The notes beneath the pieces are model-generated. The model saw only the letters and a list, made by a program, of their open reading frames with translations, was not told where the DNA came from and made no database searches. From Acholeplasma sp. (GTDB lineage: Bacteria > Bacillota_I > Bacilli_A > Acholeplasmatales > Acholeplasmataceae), in NCBI GenBank assembly GCA_003605085.1, contig QZKD01000018.1:1-64000 (forward strand): DNA of 64,000 nucleotides, read 5' to 3'. The position numbers and the translations under genes were made by a program. Below, piece after piece: positions 48,017 through 56,345 of this stretch (position 1 is the stretch's first letter; each line of letters begins with the position of its first letter).

Positions 48017-49348
48017 TTATTCTGGCCAAATGACCATGAAGTCCACGAGTGTCCTTTCATTGAAAAATTCAGATGTATCAAAGACGATTTCTAGATGATT
48101 CGTATTTGACAAACTAGACTTAAGGATAGTGAGTGTATGGGTACCTTCTTCGAGTTGAATCGGTGCAAATTGATTTGAGTAAGGCGCGATTAAAGTGACG
48201 AATACGCGTCCCTCCTGTGAAAATTGAGTGAAATAATCAAAATTAAATAAGGTATACGTAAAGGTGATTGAAGAACTGGTCACAACATATTCTGTAATAT
48301 CTAGATGAAGAAAGTGGCTTGAAAAATCATAAGAAATCCCTAGAACATCTGGACTTTTGGTTTGAATGTGAAGGGAAGAACTTAGGGGACGTTCTATAAA
48401 GTCATCAATACCATCGTTTCCATTTCCGATTAATACAATGCGATAAGGAGTGGAGTGTCTTAATCCTTCAATCATCAGGTCATCAAACTCTAAAATCCCA
48501 TTTTGAATCTGTGACATGTCAAGGGAAACACGTATTCCTACCTCTCTTTGTGTGTAATCATCAACGACCATTAAAGCAAGCGAATGGATGGATCCATGAG
48601 GATCTTCTAATCTGAGTGACATTAGCACATCATTTTCTCCAATAGATGTCACCTCAAAGCGGGTAACAGCATGAATTTCTCGATCAGAAAGAGTAGGGAT
48701 AGTAATGATAAACCGTGCAAGGGATACATTTGAACTAAACTGATTATTTGAAATCTTGTAACTCATTAGAAATTTAAACTCATATTCTCCTGGTTCATCA
48801 TACCCTCCAAAGCATAAATGTTGATCCAAGATGTTATGCGTATTCAGATCTTGAAAGTTGAGACTGGTATTGGTTAAAAAATCATTTGGAACTGTGCTTC
48901 TTTGAAGACGCAAGGATAAATCGTTGTATCCTTGGGTAAGTAGTTTAAAATCGAAGCAAACTTCACCTGTGTTGGGTGAATAGCTGAAGTTTGTGATCAT
49001 ATGACTATTGATCAGGTTACTTCCACTAGGAAATGTCGTTTGGAATCCGGTTACTGAGGTTTTAAGTAATGGCTCAACACACGCATCAAAGAGCAAGTTA
49101 TATCCAATTTCACACGTCTCTGCTAAGGTTACACACTGTCCGTCTTTTTCATAAAGACCCTCATCACAGACAAGGACATCAGGTGTTTCTTCAGGAATCT
49201 CGATCTCTTCATCCGCAACACAAAAACCTTCGGATTCATGGAATCCAGAAGGGCAATTTAAGGGTTCAATCGGTGTTTGATTCGATACACAAGACGACAA
49301 AGAGAATAAAGTCAAGAATATAAAGATGAGAAAAATATTTCTATTCAT
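48017..49348 (-). CDS. Lipoprotein with three Cys-x2-Gly-x7-Cys modules
   Basis: The 443-residue protein has a lipobox ending at Cys20. After it come three two-cysteine modules of identical spacing (CPSGFHESEGFC, CDEGLYEKDGQC, CEIGYNLLFDAC). The remaining 340 residues look like beta-rich outer domains with no motif I know. I choose the ATG at 49348, six bases from GGGGG; other in-frame starts lie upstream at 49351 and 49366. The GC content is like its neighbours. Function is unknown; surface exposed. Confidence 0.7.
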   Translation of the reverse strand: MNRNIFLIFIFLTLFSLSSCVSNQTPIEPLNCPSGFHESEGFCVADEEIEIPEETPDVLVCDEGLYEKDGQCVTLAETCEIGYNLLFDACVEPLLKTSVTGFQTTFPSGSNLINSHMITNFSYSPNTGEVCFDFKLLTQGYNDLSLRLQRSTVPNDFLTNTSLNFQDLNTHNILDQHLCFGGYDEPGEYEFKFLMSYKISNNQFSSNVSLARFIITIPTLSDREIHAVTRFEVTSIGENDVLMSLRLEDPHGSIHSLALMVVDDYTQREVGIRVSLDMSQIQNGILEFDDLMIEGLRHSTPYRIVLIGNGNDGIDDFIERPLSSSLHIQTKSPDVLGISYDFSSHFLHLDITEYVVTSSSITFTYTLFNFDYFTQFSQEGRVFVTLIAPYSNQFAPIQLEEGTHTLTILKSSLSNTNHLEIVFDTSEFFNERTLVDFMVIWPE

Positions 49349-49409
49349 CATTTTCCCCCGCATCATACATGGTTATGTACCTATTGTATAGGAAAGATAA
49401 GAAAAAAGA

Positions 49410-49431
49410 AAGCATCCGTTGAAGGATACTT
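49410..49431 (-). terminator. hslO terminator
   Basis: On the minus strand AAGTATCC/GGATGCTT with a 6-base loop is followed by TCTTTTTT. It overlaps the stop codon. Confidence 0.85.
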
Positions 49432-50320
49432 AAGTTTGATCTATTTTGTTTTTTAGGATACGTGTCAACTCAACTTTGGAAAAGTGGTACTTAGTGTGAC
49501 AGAAATGACATTCAATCTCAGCTTGACCATCTTCATGAATGATGTCATGAAGTGACTGATCATCTAATGTAGATAGACTTTTCGCAAATCCTTCTTTTGA
49601 ACAACGACAGCGATAAAAGATCTCTTTTGTCTCGAGGATTTGCTCAGTCCCTTGAGCAAGGATATGCAAAATATCTTCTGGAGTTTTTCCTTGATCAATC
49701 AAGGTACTCATCGGTGGGAGTGTGGGTATTAAGGATTCGATCGTTTGAATGGTTTCCTCTTTAGCTTCAGGCATCAGTTGTAATATGTAGCCACCAGCTG
49801 CTCTGATCGTTCGATCGGGATTGACTAAAACACCTACGCCAACAGAAGAAGGGGTTTGTTCTGATATGGCAAAGTAGTACGTGAAATCATCACCGATTTC
49901 ACCTGTTTGAATTTCAGAAGATGACGTAAAGTAATCTCTCATCTTCAAATCCTTGGTCACGTGAATAAAACCTCGACCTACGGCAGCCCCTACATTGAGT
50001 TTTCCTTTTTTGAGTCCTTCTTCATACACGATATAGACATGTGGATTGACGATTTCTCCTCTGACTTCGCCTTGAGCATTCGCTTCAACTAAAATCGCAC
50101 CAACAGGGCCATTACCTTTCACACGAATCGTGAGTGTCTCTTCTTCTTTATACATCATTCCCATCATTGCAGATACGGTTAAAACACGCCCAAAAGCAGC
50201 GGATGCTGTGGGCCATGTCTGATGGATTCTTCTCGCCTCTTCGACAAGATGAGTAGAACTGGCAACATAGATTCTTACCTGTTTGTCATAAGCATAACTT
50301 TTGATTGCATAATCTTTCAT
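49430..50320 (-). CDS. hslO: Redox-regulated chaperone Hsp33
   Basis: Hsp33 holds unfolded proteins under oxidative stress. The 296-residue protein has the N-terminal substrate-binding domain (TWPTASAAFGRVLTVSAMMG, GNGPVGAILVEANAQGEVRG) and the zinc redox switch CRC (near 235) and CHFC (near 268). I choose the ATG at 50320 with AGGAG eight bases upstream; a GTG at 50329 would sit too close to it. Confidence 0.95.
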   Translation of the reverse strand: MKDYAIKSYAYDKQVRIYVASSTHLVEEARRIHQTWPTASAAFGRVLTVSAMMGMMYKEEETLTIRVKGNGPVGAILVEANAQGEVRGEIVNPHVYIVYEEGLKKGKLNVGAAVGRGFIHVTKDLKMRDYFTSSSEIQTGEIGDDFTYYFAISEQTPSSVGVGVLVNPDRTIRAAGGYILQLMPEAKEETIQTIESLIPTLPPMSTLIDQGKTPEDILHILAQGTEQILETKEIFYRCRCSKEGFAKSLSTLDDQSLHDIIHEDGQAEIECHFCHTKYHFSKVELTRILKNKIDQT

Positions 50321-50354
50321 AATGAACACTCCTACTTAGGTTATTGTACCATAT

Positions 50355-50383
50355 TTGCAAGTTATTTTTGGATGTGATACAAT
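50355..50383 (+). promoter_or_regulatory. dus promoter
   Basis: TTGCAA (50355-50360), 17 bases, then the extended -10 TGATACAAT (TACAAT at 50378-50383). It shows that translation must begin at the ATG at 50400. Confidence 0.65.
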
Positions 50384-50399
50384 AAGCGCGGTGAGAAGC

Positions 50400-51377
50400 A
50401 TGTCATTTAAAATTGGGAATTTAACCATTGAAAATAAAATCATTTTAGCACCTATGGCAGGAGTATCTAACTCCCCTTTTCGCGTTTTATCGCGAAGTTA
50501 TGGAGCAGGATTGGTCTATGCAGAAATGGTTTCCGATAAAGGGCTTCTCTATGAAAATGAAAAAACGAAGAAGCTTCTTTATATGACCGATGTTGAAAAA
50601 CCCATGGCACAGCAAATTTTTGGATCTGATTTAGAGACTATGGTCAATGCCGCTCTTTATATCGATCAACATTCCAACTGTGATATCATCGACATCAATA
50701 TGGGATGCCCTGTACCCAAAGTCGCGATCAAAGCACAAGCGGGAGCTTCACTGATGAAAGACCCTGATAAGATCTATGATATCGTTAAAGCGATTGTTGC
50801 AAAAGTGTCAAAACCTGTGACAGTTAAAATAAGAAGTGGTTGGGATCATTCGAGCATCAATGCGGTTGATGTTGCAAAAAAGATTGAAGCTGCTGGAGCG
50901 AAAGCCATCATCGTTCATGCGAGAACACGCTCTCAAGGGTATAGTGGATATGCGGATTTAGATTTGATTAAGGCCGTCAAGGAAGCGGTAAAGATTCCCG
51001 TTATCGGAAATGGCGATGTCAACGATGGTCCTTCTGCGAAACGCATGCTTGATTACACAGGATGTGATGCGGTGATGATCGGACGTGCTGCCCTTGGAAA
51101 TCCTTGGATATTCAGGGAAATCGACCAATATCTAAAAGATGGAACCACGTATCCAAGACCTACCCATCAAGAAATCAAAGAGATGATGTTGACACACTTG
51201 AATTCTTTGGTAGAATTAAAAGGAGAACACACCGGTGTTTTGGAAATGAGAAGTCATGGCCCTTGGTATCTCAAAGGAATTGAGCATGCTTCTGAACTGA
51301 GAAAAAAGCTTTCACAAGCACATACCGTGCAAGAATTTACATCATATGTGAATGAGTTCTTTACGAATCATTCATAA
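50400..51377 (+). CDS. dusB: tRNA-dihydrouridine synthase (DusB type)
   Basis: Dus reduces uridine to dihydrouridine in tRNA D-loops with FMN. The 325-residue protein shows the TIM-barrel start KIILAPMAGVSNSPFRVL, the catalytic Cys in INMGCPVPKV near 100, VKIRSGWD, and VIGNGDV, and a C-terminal helical tRNA-binding domain. The DusB assignment rests on length and motifs. The ATG at 50400 is the only start downstream of the promoter. tRNA-Ser follows 4 bases on and may be co-transcribed. Confidence 0.92.
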   Translation: MSFKIGNLTIENKIILAPMAGVSNSPFRVLSRSYGAGLVYAEMVSDKGLLYENEKTKKLLYMTDVEKPMAQQIFGSDLETMVNAALYIDQHSNCDIIDINMGCPVPKVAIKAQAGASLMKDPDKIYDIVKAIVAKVSKPVTVKIRSGWDHSSINAVDVAKKIEAAGAKAIIVHARTRSQGYSGYADLDLIKAVKEAVKIPVIGNGDVNDGPSAKRMLDYTGCDAVMIGRAALGNPWIFREIDQYLKDGTTYPRPTHQEIKEMMLTHLNSLVELKGEHTGVLEMRSHGPWYLKGIEHASELRKKLSQAHTVQEFTSYVNEFFTNHS

Positions 51378-51381
51378 AGAA

Positions 51382-51473
51382 GGAAGAGTATCGAAGTGGT
51401 TATAACGAGCTGCCCTCGAAATGCAGTTGTCCTCAAAAGGGGCACGTGGGTTCGAATCCCATCTCTTCCGCCA
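51382..51473 (+). tRNA. tRNA-Ser (CGA)
   Basis: A 92-base class II tRNA: acceptor GGAAGAG paired with CTCTTCC, discriminator G and encoded CCA. The anticodon loop CTCGAAA gives CGA (serine, UCG). A long variable arm (TTGTCCTCAAAAGGGGCAC) marks the serine class. The T arm is GTGGGTTCGAATCCCAT. The pair 31-39 appears as C-U, a small oddity. A terminator follows. Confidence 0.93.
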
Positions 51474-51486
51474 TCTGACTAGAGTA

Positions 51487-51508
51487 GGCTTGATATCACA
51501 ATCAAGTC
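51487..51508 (+). terminator. dusB/tRNA-Ser terminator
   Basis: The stem GGCTTGAT/ATCAAGTC with a 6-base loop is followed by seven T. A diverged copy of this region, with the same leading ACTAGA-TAGG, occurs at 53024-53067. Confidence 0.85.
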
Positions 51509-51944
51509 TTTTTTTGTGCTTAAATTTATCCAAAACAACAAAAAATATGCCAAATAATTGCTGATTTCCATGCTTTTGTAGAGAGTGATAGTAATTCTAT
51601 CTCTTTAAACATATGAACAAATGATACTCTATATATCAAACTTAACATGATTTGGACTTAGGGTTTTAAATTTCTATGCGATATAAGGTTTAAGCGCTAA
51701 AACTTTATTAAACCCGTATACCTTACGCATGATCAATCAAACCACGAAACAGCGTGGTTTTTTATTTTTTAGTATTGAGAATACCCAGGTATGAAAACAG
51801 AGTGAAAGTAAATAAAAGAGATAAAGTCGAAAAAATGAACGAATGGGGCGTATACGCCCTGTTTTTATTGCATGTTCAGTGATAAAACTATATATGAGAT
51901 AGTATCTATATTGGTAAAAACACAAAAGGACAGGAGGTAAACCT
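51509..51944. other. Gene-free AT-rich stretch with orphan terminators
   Basis: No credible gene is seen in these 436 bases. Two hairpin-T-run units stand without genes: AACCACG/CGTGGTT followed by T (near 51740-51765) and GGGCGTATACGCCC followed by TGTTTTT (near 51848-51868). They look like remains of lost genes. A consensus AGGAGG near 51933-51938 leads into the next open frame. Confidence 0.6.
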
Positions 51945-52261
51945 ATGATTGAATTCTATAATATGCTATCGATCATGACATTTTCAGTGATGCTGGTTTA
52001 CCTGTTGTCTTTAGTCATTCATTTAGTTCACAAGTGTTTGAAGTTGATTATGTTTATTCATGTAATTGGTTGGATTGTAGTTATATGAACGCATCAACTT
52101 ATAATAAAGGTACTTATTTGGTTGACATGACTAATGCAAATTCTAGTACTGCAGGTACTTTCGTCAACAAAATTTATATGACTACAACATTTTTAATTGG
52201 GTCTTATCCTTCTGTTGGTGAAATATTCTTTCCCTCTTTGAATGTTTTGATCTACTATTAA
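51945..52261 (+). pseudogene. Probably frameshifted orphan gene in the low-GC island
   Basis: AGGAGG stands seven bases before ATG 51945, but that frame encodes only 47 residues (MIEFYNML..., hydrophobic) and stops at 52088. A second frame, open from 51962 to 52261, encodes about 99 residues that look like an outer protein (YAIDHDIFSDAGLPVVFSHS ... FPSLNVLIYY) but has only a GTG at 52034 as start. A single-base shift near 51960 would join them. Product unknown. Both pieces are AT-rich. Confidence 0.5.
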
Positions 52262-52262
52262 T

Positions 52263-52847
52263 ATGATGAATTACACGAAAAAAAATATTAGTGGAGTTCT
52301 TATTGTTGTTACTGTTTTACTCATAGCATTATATTTTATTTTCCTTTTTCCTCCTGAGAAAAATCCACCATTAGGAATTCCAATGGACTATTTTGATATA
52401 ATAAAATCAATTGAGGAAACACGTGCTAACGTTTATGTCTATAGTGATGACTTTGACTTTAATGAAGACTATAGCCCAATATATATTACATCAATCGATC
52501 AAATACAAGGGGGATCTAGTAGCCCACATAATTTTTTAGTAATTGATATGAATAAATACAAAAATGATGAGTTTGGAACACTTAATCAAATTGATTTTCT
52601 CTATAAAAGTCGAAATTTTCATATAATTATTGTTAATAATAAAGAAGCAAACAGCTCATTGTTAAATGATTTGATGGATCCACGAGACTACGACTCCGAT
52701 TTAATTACACTGACATTAACACCCCAACATGATGTATATTACAGTGGTTCGGATGTAGGTGGTTTCCCAAACAATCAGATTCTCATGTACTCTATTTTAG
52801 ATACAATAAACAATATTATTGAAGAGCATGAGTTCTATACAAATTAA
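52263..52847 (+). CDS. Orphan membrane-anchored protein in the low-GC island
   Basis: The 194-residue protein has one N-terminal membrane helix (about 10-30) and an acidic outer domain with no recognised motif. No ribosome site is seen; the ATG lies one base after the stop of the broken gene upstream, so it may depend on coupling. Codons are markedly more A/T-rich than in neighbouring genes, a sign of recent transfer. A terminator follows. Confidence 0.6.
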   Translation: MMNYTKKNISGVLIVVTVLLIALYFIFLFPPEKNPPLGIPMDYFDIIKSIEETRANVYVYSDDFDFNEDYSPIYITSIDQIQGGSSSPHNFLVIDMNKYKNDEFGTLNQIDFLYKSRNFHIIIVNNKEANSSLLNDLMDPRDYDSDLITLTLTPQHDVYYSGSDVGGFPNNQILMYSILDTINNIIEEHEFYTN

Positions 52848-52899
52848 GCTAGACGTATTTGAAGATTTCTCAAATAGAATTCTATTAGAAATATTACAT

Positions 52900-52918
52900 G
52901 ACCATCACTGCGATGGTC
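52900..52918 (+). terminator. Terminator after the orphan membrane protein
   Basis: The perfect stem GACCATC/GATGGTC with a 5-base loop is followed by TTTTGTTT. The rest of 52919-53173 shows no gene, only the diverged tRNA-flank copy. Confidence 0.8.
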
Positions 52919-53021
52919 TTTTGTTTGGACTATATAGGGTAAATACAATACTTTTTTTAATATTTCCCCTTGTTAAGCCATAATTTAGGGGCACTAAAAT
53001 CGTATTAAGATCCTTTACCTT

Positions 53022-53067
53022 AGGCATCTAACTAGAATAGGTCTGATTCAATAATCGGGCTTTTTTT
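53022..53067 (+). repeat. Diverged copy of the tRNA-Ser 3' flank and terminator
   Basis: CATCTAACTAGAATAGG followed by a hairpin (GTCTGATT/AATCGGGC, 53041-53060) and a T-run resembles CATCTGACTAGAGTAGG plus hairpin and T-run at 51472-51515. Short identity (CCTTA-GCAT) also occurs at 51720-51731. It may mark an old insertion or duplication next to the tRNA gene. Confidence 0.5.
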
Positions 53068-53173
53068 GTTTATTTGACTTCGAAAAAAACGATCAAGATA
53101 GTTTGTATTCATAAAACTTTACGATATATACAACTATTGATATAATATCACCACAAGAGATGAAGGTGTCATT

Positions 53174-53386
53174 ATGCCTATTTATGACCAATATAATCAA
53201 CACGACAAATACTTTGGACAGCCATATCCTGAACTCATCGCTCATCTTAAACGTCAAGATAAAGCAGCATCCATCCTTGATGTTGGGTGTGGTCAAAGCA
53301 GAGATACGCTGACTTTAGGTAGACTAGGCTTTAAGGTGCTAGGTACCGATGTGTCGAGTGTTGTTATCGAACAATTAAATGAATAG
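53174..53386 (+). pseudogene. N-terminal fragment of a class I SAM methyltransferase
   Basis: A 70-codon frame encodes MPIYDQYNQHDKYFG and the SAM-binding motif ASILDVGCGQSRDTLTLGRLG, then VLGTDVSS and stops. Full-length enzymes of this kind are about 190-210 residues, so two thirds, including motifs beyond the acidic loop, are missing. An AAGGTG ribosome site and an extended -10 (TGATATAAT, near 53136) are still present. No continuation is seen downstream. Confidence 0.75.
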
Positions 53387-53462
53387 CAATCATAGAGATA
53401 TGATAAAATGAAATAAACATTTCAAATAATAAGGTAAAATATAACTACTAAGGAAGTCTCCT

Positions 53463-53978
53463 ATGCGCATTCTTGAAGATTTTGATAAACACGATTACGA
53501 GGAATTAACCGAAGTCTTTCATCGTGAAGCCGTTCGAGCCATCATCGTGATTGATCATAAGCTTGTAATGATTAAAGGAAAGAAATATGAAGAATACAAG
53601 TTTCCAGGGGGCGGTATCGAAAAAGGCGAATCTGATCTTTGTGCACTGATCAGAGAAACAAAAGAGGAAACAGGATTAACCATCATTTCTGAAAGCGTGT
53701 CCCCTTATGGCATGATGCATGAGAAACGACGATCGGTTTTTAATCCCCATCAAATTTTCGATATGTATTCAAGGTATTACCTCTGTCATTGCGAAAATAA
53801 GATAGAAGAAACCGATCTCGATGACTATGAGATAGATTATGGGTATAAACTTGAATTTGTCAGTATCGATGAAGCGATCAAAAATAACGAACTTGCAAGA
53901 AAACATCAACATATCGCAACCTGGATTGAACGTGAACTCTATGTTTTAAAACGTCTAAAAGAGGAAGGATTGATGTAA
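53463..53978 (+). CDS. NUDIX hydrolase
   Basis: The 171-residue protein has the full NUDIX box GGGIEKGESDLCALIRETKEETGL (G-x5-E-x7-RE-x2-EE-x-G pattern) near 50-73. NUDIX enzymes cleave nucleoside diphosphates linked to another group; the substrate cannot be told here. It lies 3 bases before an alpha/beta hydrolase gene and probably forms a unit with it. Confidence 0.9.
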   Translation: MRILEDFDKHDYEELTEVFHREAVRAIIVIDHKLVMIKGKKYEEYKFPGGGIEKGESDLCALIRETKEETGLTIISESVSPYGMMHEKRRSVFNPHQIFDMYSRYYLCHCENKIEETDLDDYEIDYGYKLEFVSIDEAIKNNELARKHQHIATWIERELYVLKRLKEEGLM

Positions 53979-53981
53979 CCG

Positions 53982-54848
53982 ATGGGACTTTATGATGCCT
54001 ATCAAGAATTCATCAGAGTCCATCCCCGCAAGAGTTTTCATCATCGCGGAGATGTTATCATTTTTAGACAATTTGGTGAAGGGCCTAAAGTCCTTGTTTT
54101 ACTCTTGGGAAATGCAATGTTTTCTGGGGATGCATATTTCCAGCTTCAAGAAAAATTAGCTCATGAATATCAGATCATCACCATCGATGACTATGGTGCA
54201 AAGATGACGATCGATAAAGTGACGGACTGTATCTCTGATTTACTTAAAGTTTTAGAAATTAAAAAAGTGTGGATGATAGGGATGAGTCATGGTGGAGGTT
54301 TGGCATTAACCTTTGCTAGAGACCATGCAAGTCAATGTGAAGGGTTAATCTTATATAATACATTGATGTGTCCCAAAGAACAAAGTGATATCTCGAGTGA
54401 AGTGGTCAGAAATGTGTTATCAGCGATTGATCAACTCTCTGAATTGAGAAGAATTATGCCACTTACCGAGATTAAACAAGTCCTTATCGATCAAATTAAA
54501 GAAGAGATCAAAGATGAAGATGCTATTGATCTTTTTGAATCGCTGATTCAACAATATACCGAAGCCCATGAAAGATCTCAAATGTCGATGATTAAAGACC
54601 TTCTCACTTCATACCAATTCAGTAAAAAAGATTTTAAATATCTCAACTATAAATCCCTTATTTTTTATGGACACGATCCCGATCCCTTTGGAGGGAATGA
54701 ACTCATCGAAGCTCTCGTTGACACGATGACTAATCCTCATTTGCAGTACTTAGAAACCAATCGTTTTGATCTCATTGTGCACCCTGATGAAATGTATGAA
54801 AAGATGGTTGAATTCATTCGCTCATTTAGCAAAAAAGCGCTTATCTAA
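53982..54848 (+). CDS. Alpha/beta hydrolase
   Basis: The 288-residue protein shows the nucleophile elbow IGMSHGGGLAL (Ser near 101), a likely acid Asp in FYGHDPDPFG near 229 and the catalytic His in LIVHPDEM near 268. It has no signal peptide, so it acts in the cytoplasm; the substrate is unknown. It shares its end with hflX: both stop codons lie in one hairpin. Confidence 0.85.
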   Translation: MGLYDAYQEFIRVHPRKSFHHRGDVIIFRQFGEGPKVLVLLLGNAMFSGDAYFQLQEKLAHEYQIITIDDYGAKMTIDKVTDCISDLLKVLEIKKVWMIGMSHGGGLALTFARDHASQCEGLILYNTLMCPKEQSDISSEVVRNVLSAIDQLSELRRIMPLTEIKQVLIDQIKEEIKDEDAIDLFESLIQQYTEAHERSQMSMIKDLLTSYQFSKKDFKYLNYKSLIFYGHDPDPFGGNELIEALVDTMTNPHLQYLETNRFDLIVHPDEMYEKMVEFIRSFSKKALI

Positions 54849-54856
54849 GCGCTTTT
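54833..54856. terminator. Shared convergent terminator holding both stop codons
   Basis: The stem AAAAGCGCTT/AAGCGCTTTT with a 4-base ATCT loop is flanked by A- and T-runs. The TAA of the alpha/beta hydrolase and the TAG of hflX overlap within it. Confidence 0.9.
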
Positions 54857-56095
54857 ATTGATAATATAGGGAGCATATATAATTCGCTGATCAGGGGTTA
54901 GAATCGCTTTGACGTAAGTGCCATCATCTTCATAGCGCGTCTCTAATATCGTATTGTTTTCTTTAATGATGGAGTAGATGTGCCCTTGATCAAAAGGAAT
55001 TTTTAATAACTCAATACGGTTTTGTTTATAGATATGTCCATAAATCATCTTCACGAGTTCATCGATATTCTCTTTCGTTCGGTTAGAAATAAATAAGTAA
55101 TCTTCATCTAGAACAGGGGGATAAGGTGCGATTTCTTTTTTGGTCAGAACAAGCAAACGCTCGATATCTCCTGCACCAATCGATTGAAGTACCTCTTTGG
55201 TTGTGGTGATTTGTTCTTCTTTAAAATAAGCACCATCGACGACGTGAATGAGTAGATCCGCACTCACGACATCGCTTAATGTGGATTCAAAACTGCGAAT
55301 TAGTTCATGGGGGAGTTTCGCGACAAATCCTACAGTATCAATTAAGATAAAGGGAGGATAGTTTTCTTTTTGCATCCGTTTGGCTTTGGTGTCGAGTGTT
55401 GCAAACAGCATATCCTTTTCTAAAACAGGTTCTGAATCGTGATGCATGTATTCAGCAAGTGAATTCATGATCGATGATTTTCCAGCATTCGTATAGCCCA
55501 CTAAAGCGACTACAGGAAGCCTGTTTTTCATTCGTTGTTTTCTTGAAACCATCTTTTCAAGTTTAATTTTTTCTAACTCTCGCTTGATAAAAGTAATATC
55601 TTCGGATAACCGTCTTCGATCGAGTTCCAACTTGGTTTCTCCAGGACCTTTCGCGTTATAAGAACCCCCACCTTGTCTGGAAAGTGAACTTCTCATCCCG
55701 ATTAAGCGGGGGAGAAGATACATCTTTTGTGCTAGTTCCACTTCGAGCATAGCCTCTTTGGTTTGTGCGCGAAGGGCGAAGATGGAAAGAATTAGGAAAC
55801 TGCGATCAATGACTTGAACATCAAGTTCCTCTTCTAAATTTCTTTGTTGTACTGGAGATAACGTATCATCAAAGATTACAATATCGATATCCATGACCGA
55901 AATCATGGACTTTATTTCTTGAACTTTACCACTACCCACATAATATTTTGGGGTAATAAGTTTAGCATTCTGAACGACCTTTTCTATTGTCTTGATGTCG
56001 AGTGCTTCAGCGAGCGCTTCGAGTTCATCAAGTGAACGCATCGTATCCTCATAGTTTTGGGTGTAGGCAAGGCCTACTAATAGTGCTTGATCCAT
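54845..56095 (-). CDS. hflX: Ribosome-splitting GTPase HflX
   Basis: HflX binds and splits stalled or hibernating 70S ribosomes. The 416-residue protein has the HflX N-terminal domain (TPKYYVGSGKVQEI, VIFDDTLSPVQQRNLE), the coiled-coil linker with GGSYNAKGPGETKLE and RRRL, then the G domain: GYTNAGKSSIM near 203, DTVGFVAKLPHELI and LTKK. I choose the ATG at 56095 with AAAGGAA upstream. Its 200-base leader has a uORF and hairpins. Confidence 0.95.
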   Translation of the reverse strand: MDQALLVGLAYTQNYEDTMRSLDELEALAEALDIKTIEKVVQNAKLITPKYYVGSGKVQEIKSMISVMDIDIVIFDDTLSPVQQRNLEEELDVQVIDRSFLILSIFALRAQTKEAMLEVELAQKMYLLPRLIGMRSSLSRQGGGSYNAKGPGETKLELDRRRLSEDITFIKRELEKIKLEKMVSRKQRMKNRLPVVALVGYTNAGKSSIMNSLAEYMHHDSEPVLEKDMLFATLDTKAKRMQKENYPPFILIDTVGFVAKLPHELIRSFESTLSDVVSADLLIHVVDGAYFKEEQITTTKEVLQSIGAGDIERLLVLTKKEIAPYPPVLDEDYLFISNRTKENIDELVKMIYGHIYKQNRIELLKIPFDQGHIYSIIKENNTILETRYEDDGTYVKAILTPDQRIIYAPYIINKSA

Positions 56096-56190
56096 AGTGT
56101 TCCTTTCTTTTATGCGTGCACAGTGTGCGTCTAAACGGGATGTCAATATTGACGCATGAAAGCCCTAAGGATCAGAATAAAAAGAAATTA

Positions 56191-56213
56191 CCTTTTAGTC
56201 CAACTCCAGAAGG
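56191..56213 (-). terminator. Possible attenuator hairpin in the hflX leader
   Basis: On the minus strand CCTTCTGG/CTAAAAGG (one mismatch and a G-U pair, 7-base loop) is followed, four bases on, by TTTCTTTTTATT. The 5' arm starts three bases after the uORF stop, so a ribosome there would cover it. Confidence 0.45.
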
Positions 56214-56216
56214 CGG

Positions 56217-56252
56217 TTAGCATTGTCTGCTTTTTACAAATGTAATTAACAT
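56217..56252 (-). CDS. hflX leader peptide (uORF)
   Basis: An 11-residue frame, MLITFVKSRQC, starts at ATG 56252 with AGGAGG exactly seven bases upstream and ends in TAA. Such a strong ribosome site before a tiny frame in a long leader suggests control by translation of the uORF. Confidence 0.6.
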   Translation of the reverse strand: MLITFVKSRQC

Positions 56253-56295
56253 GTTGATCCCTCCTCAAGTGATGGGTGATTTCTCACCATTCCTT

Positions 56296-56324
56296 ATTAT
56301 AGTCTCTTTTGTTCATATGTTCAA
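56296..56324 (-). promoter_or_regulatory. hflX promoter and 5' hairpin
   Basis: On the minus strand TTGAAC (56319-56324), 17 bases, then TATAAT (56296-56301). The transcript would begin with a small hairpin, GGTGA-GAAA-TCACC, just before the uORF ribosome site. Confidence 0.7.
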
Positions 56325-56345
56325 TGTTTGCTTGATTTTATCGTT

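Noticed and set aside
51737-51925. A 62-codon minus-strand frame
   Set aside because: It covers two hairpin terminators, has no ribosome site and the product is random-looking aromatic/basic sequence.
51382-53067. Exact attachment-site duplication of a prophage or integrative element
   Set aside because: The flank copies are only about three-quarters alike, the tRNA 3' end itself is not duplicated exactly, and no integrase gene is present; kept only as a possible old scar.
53174-53386. A complete small methyltransferase
   Set aside because: Only motif I and the first two strands are present; the fold cannot be complete in 70 residues.
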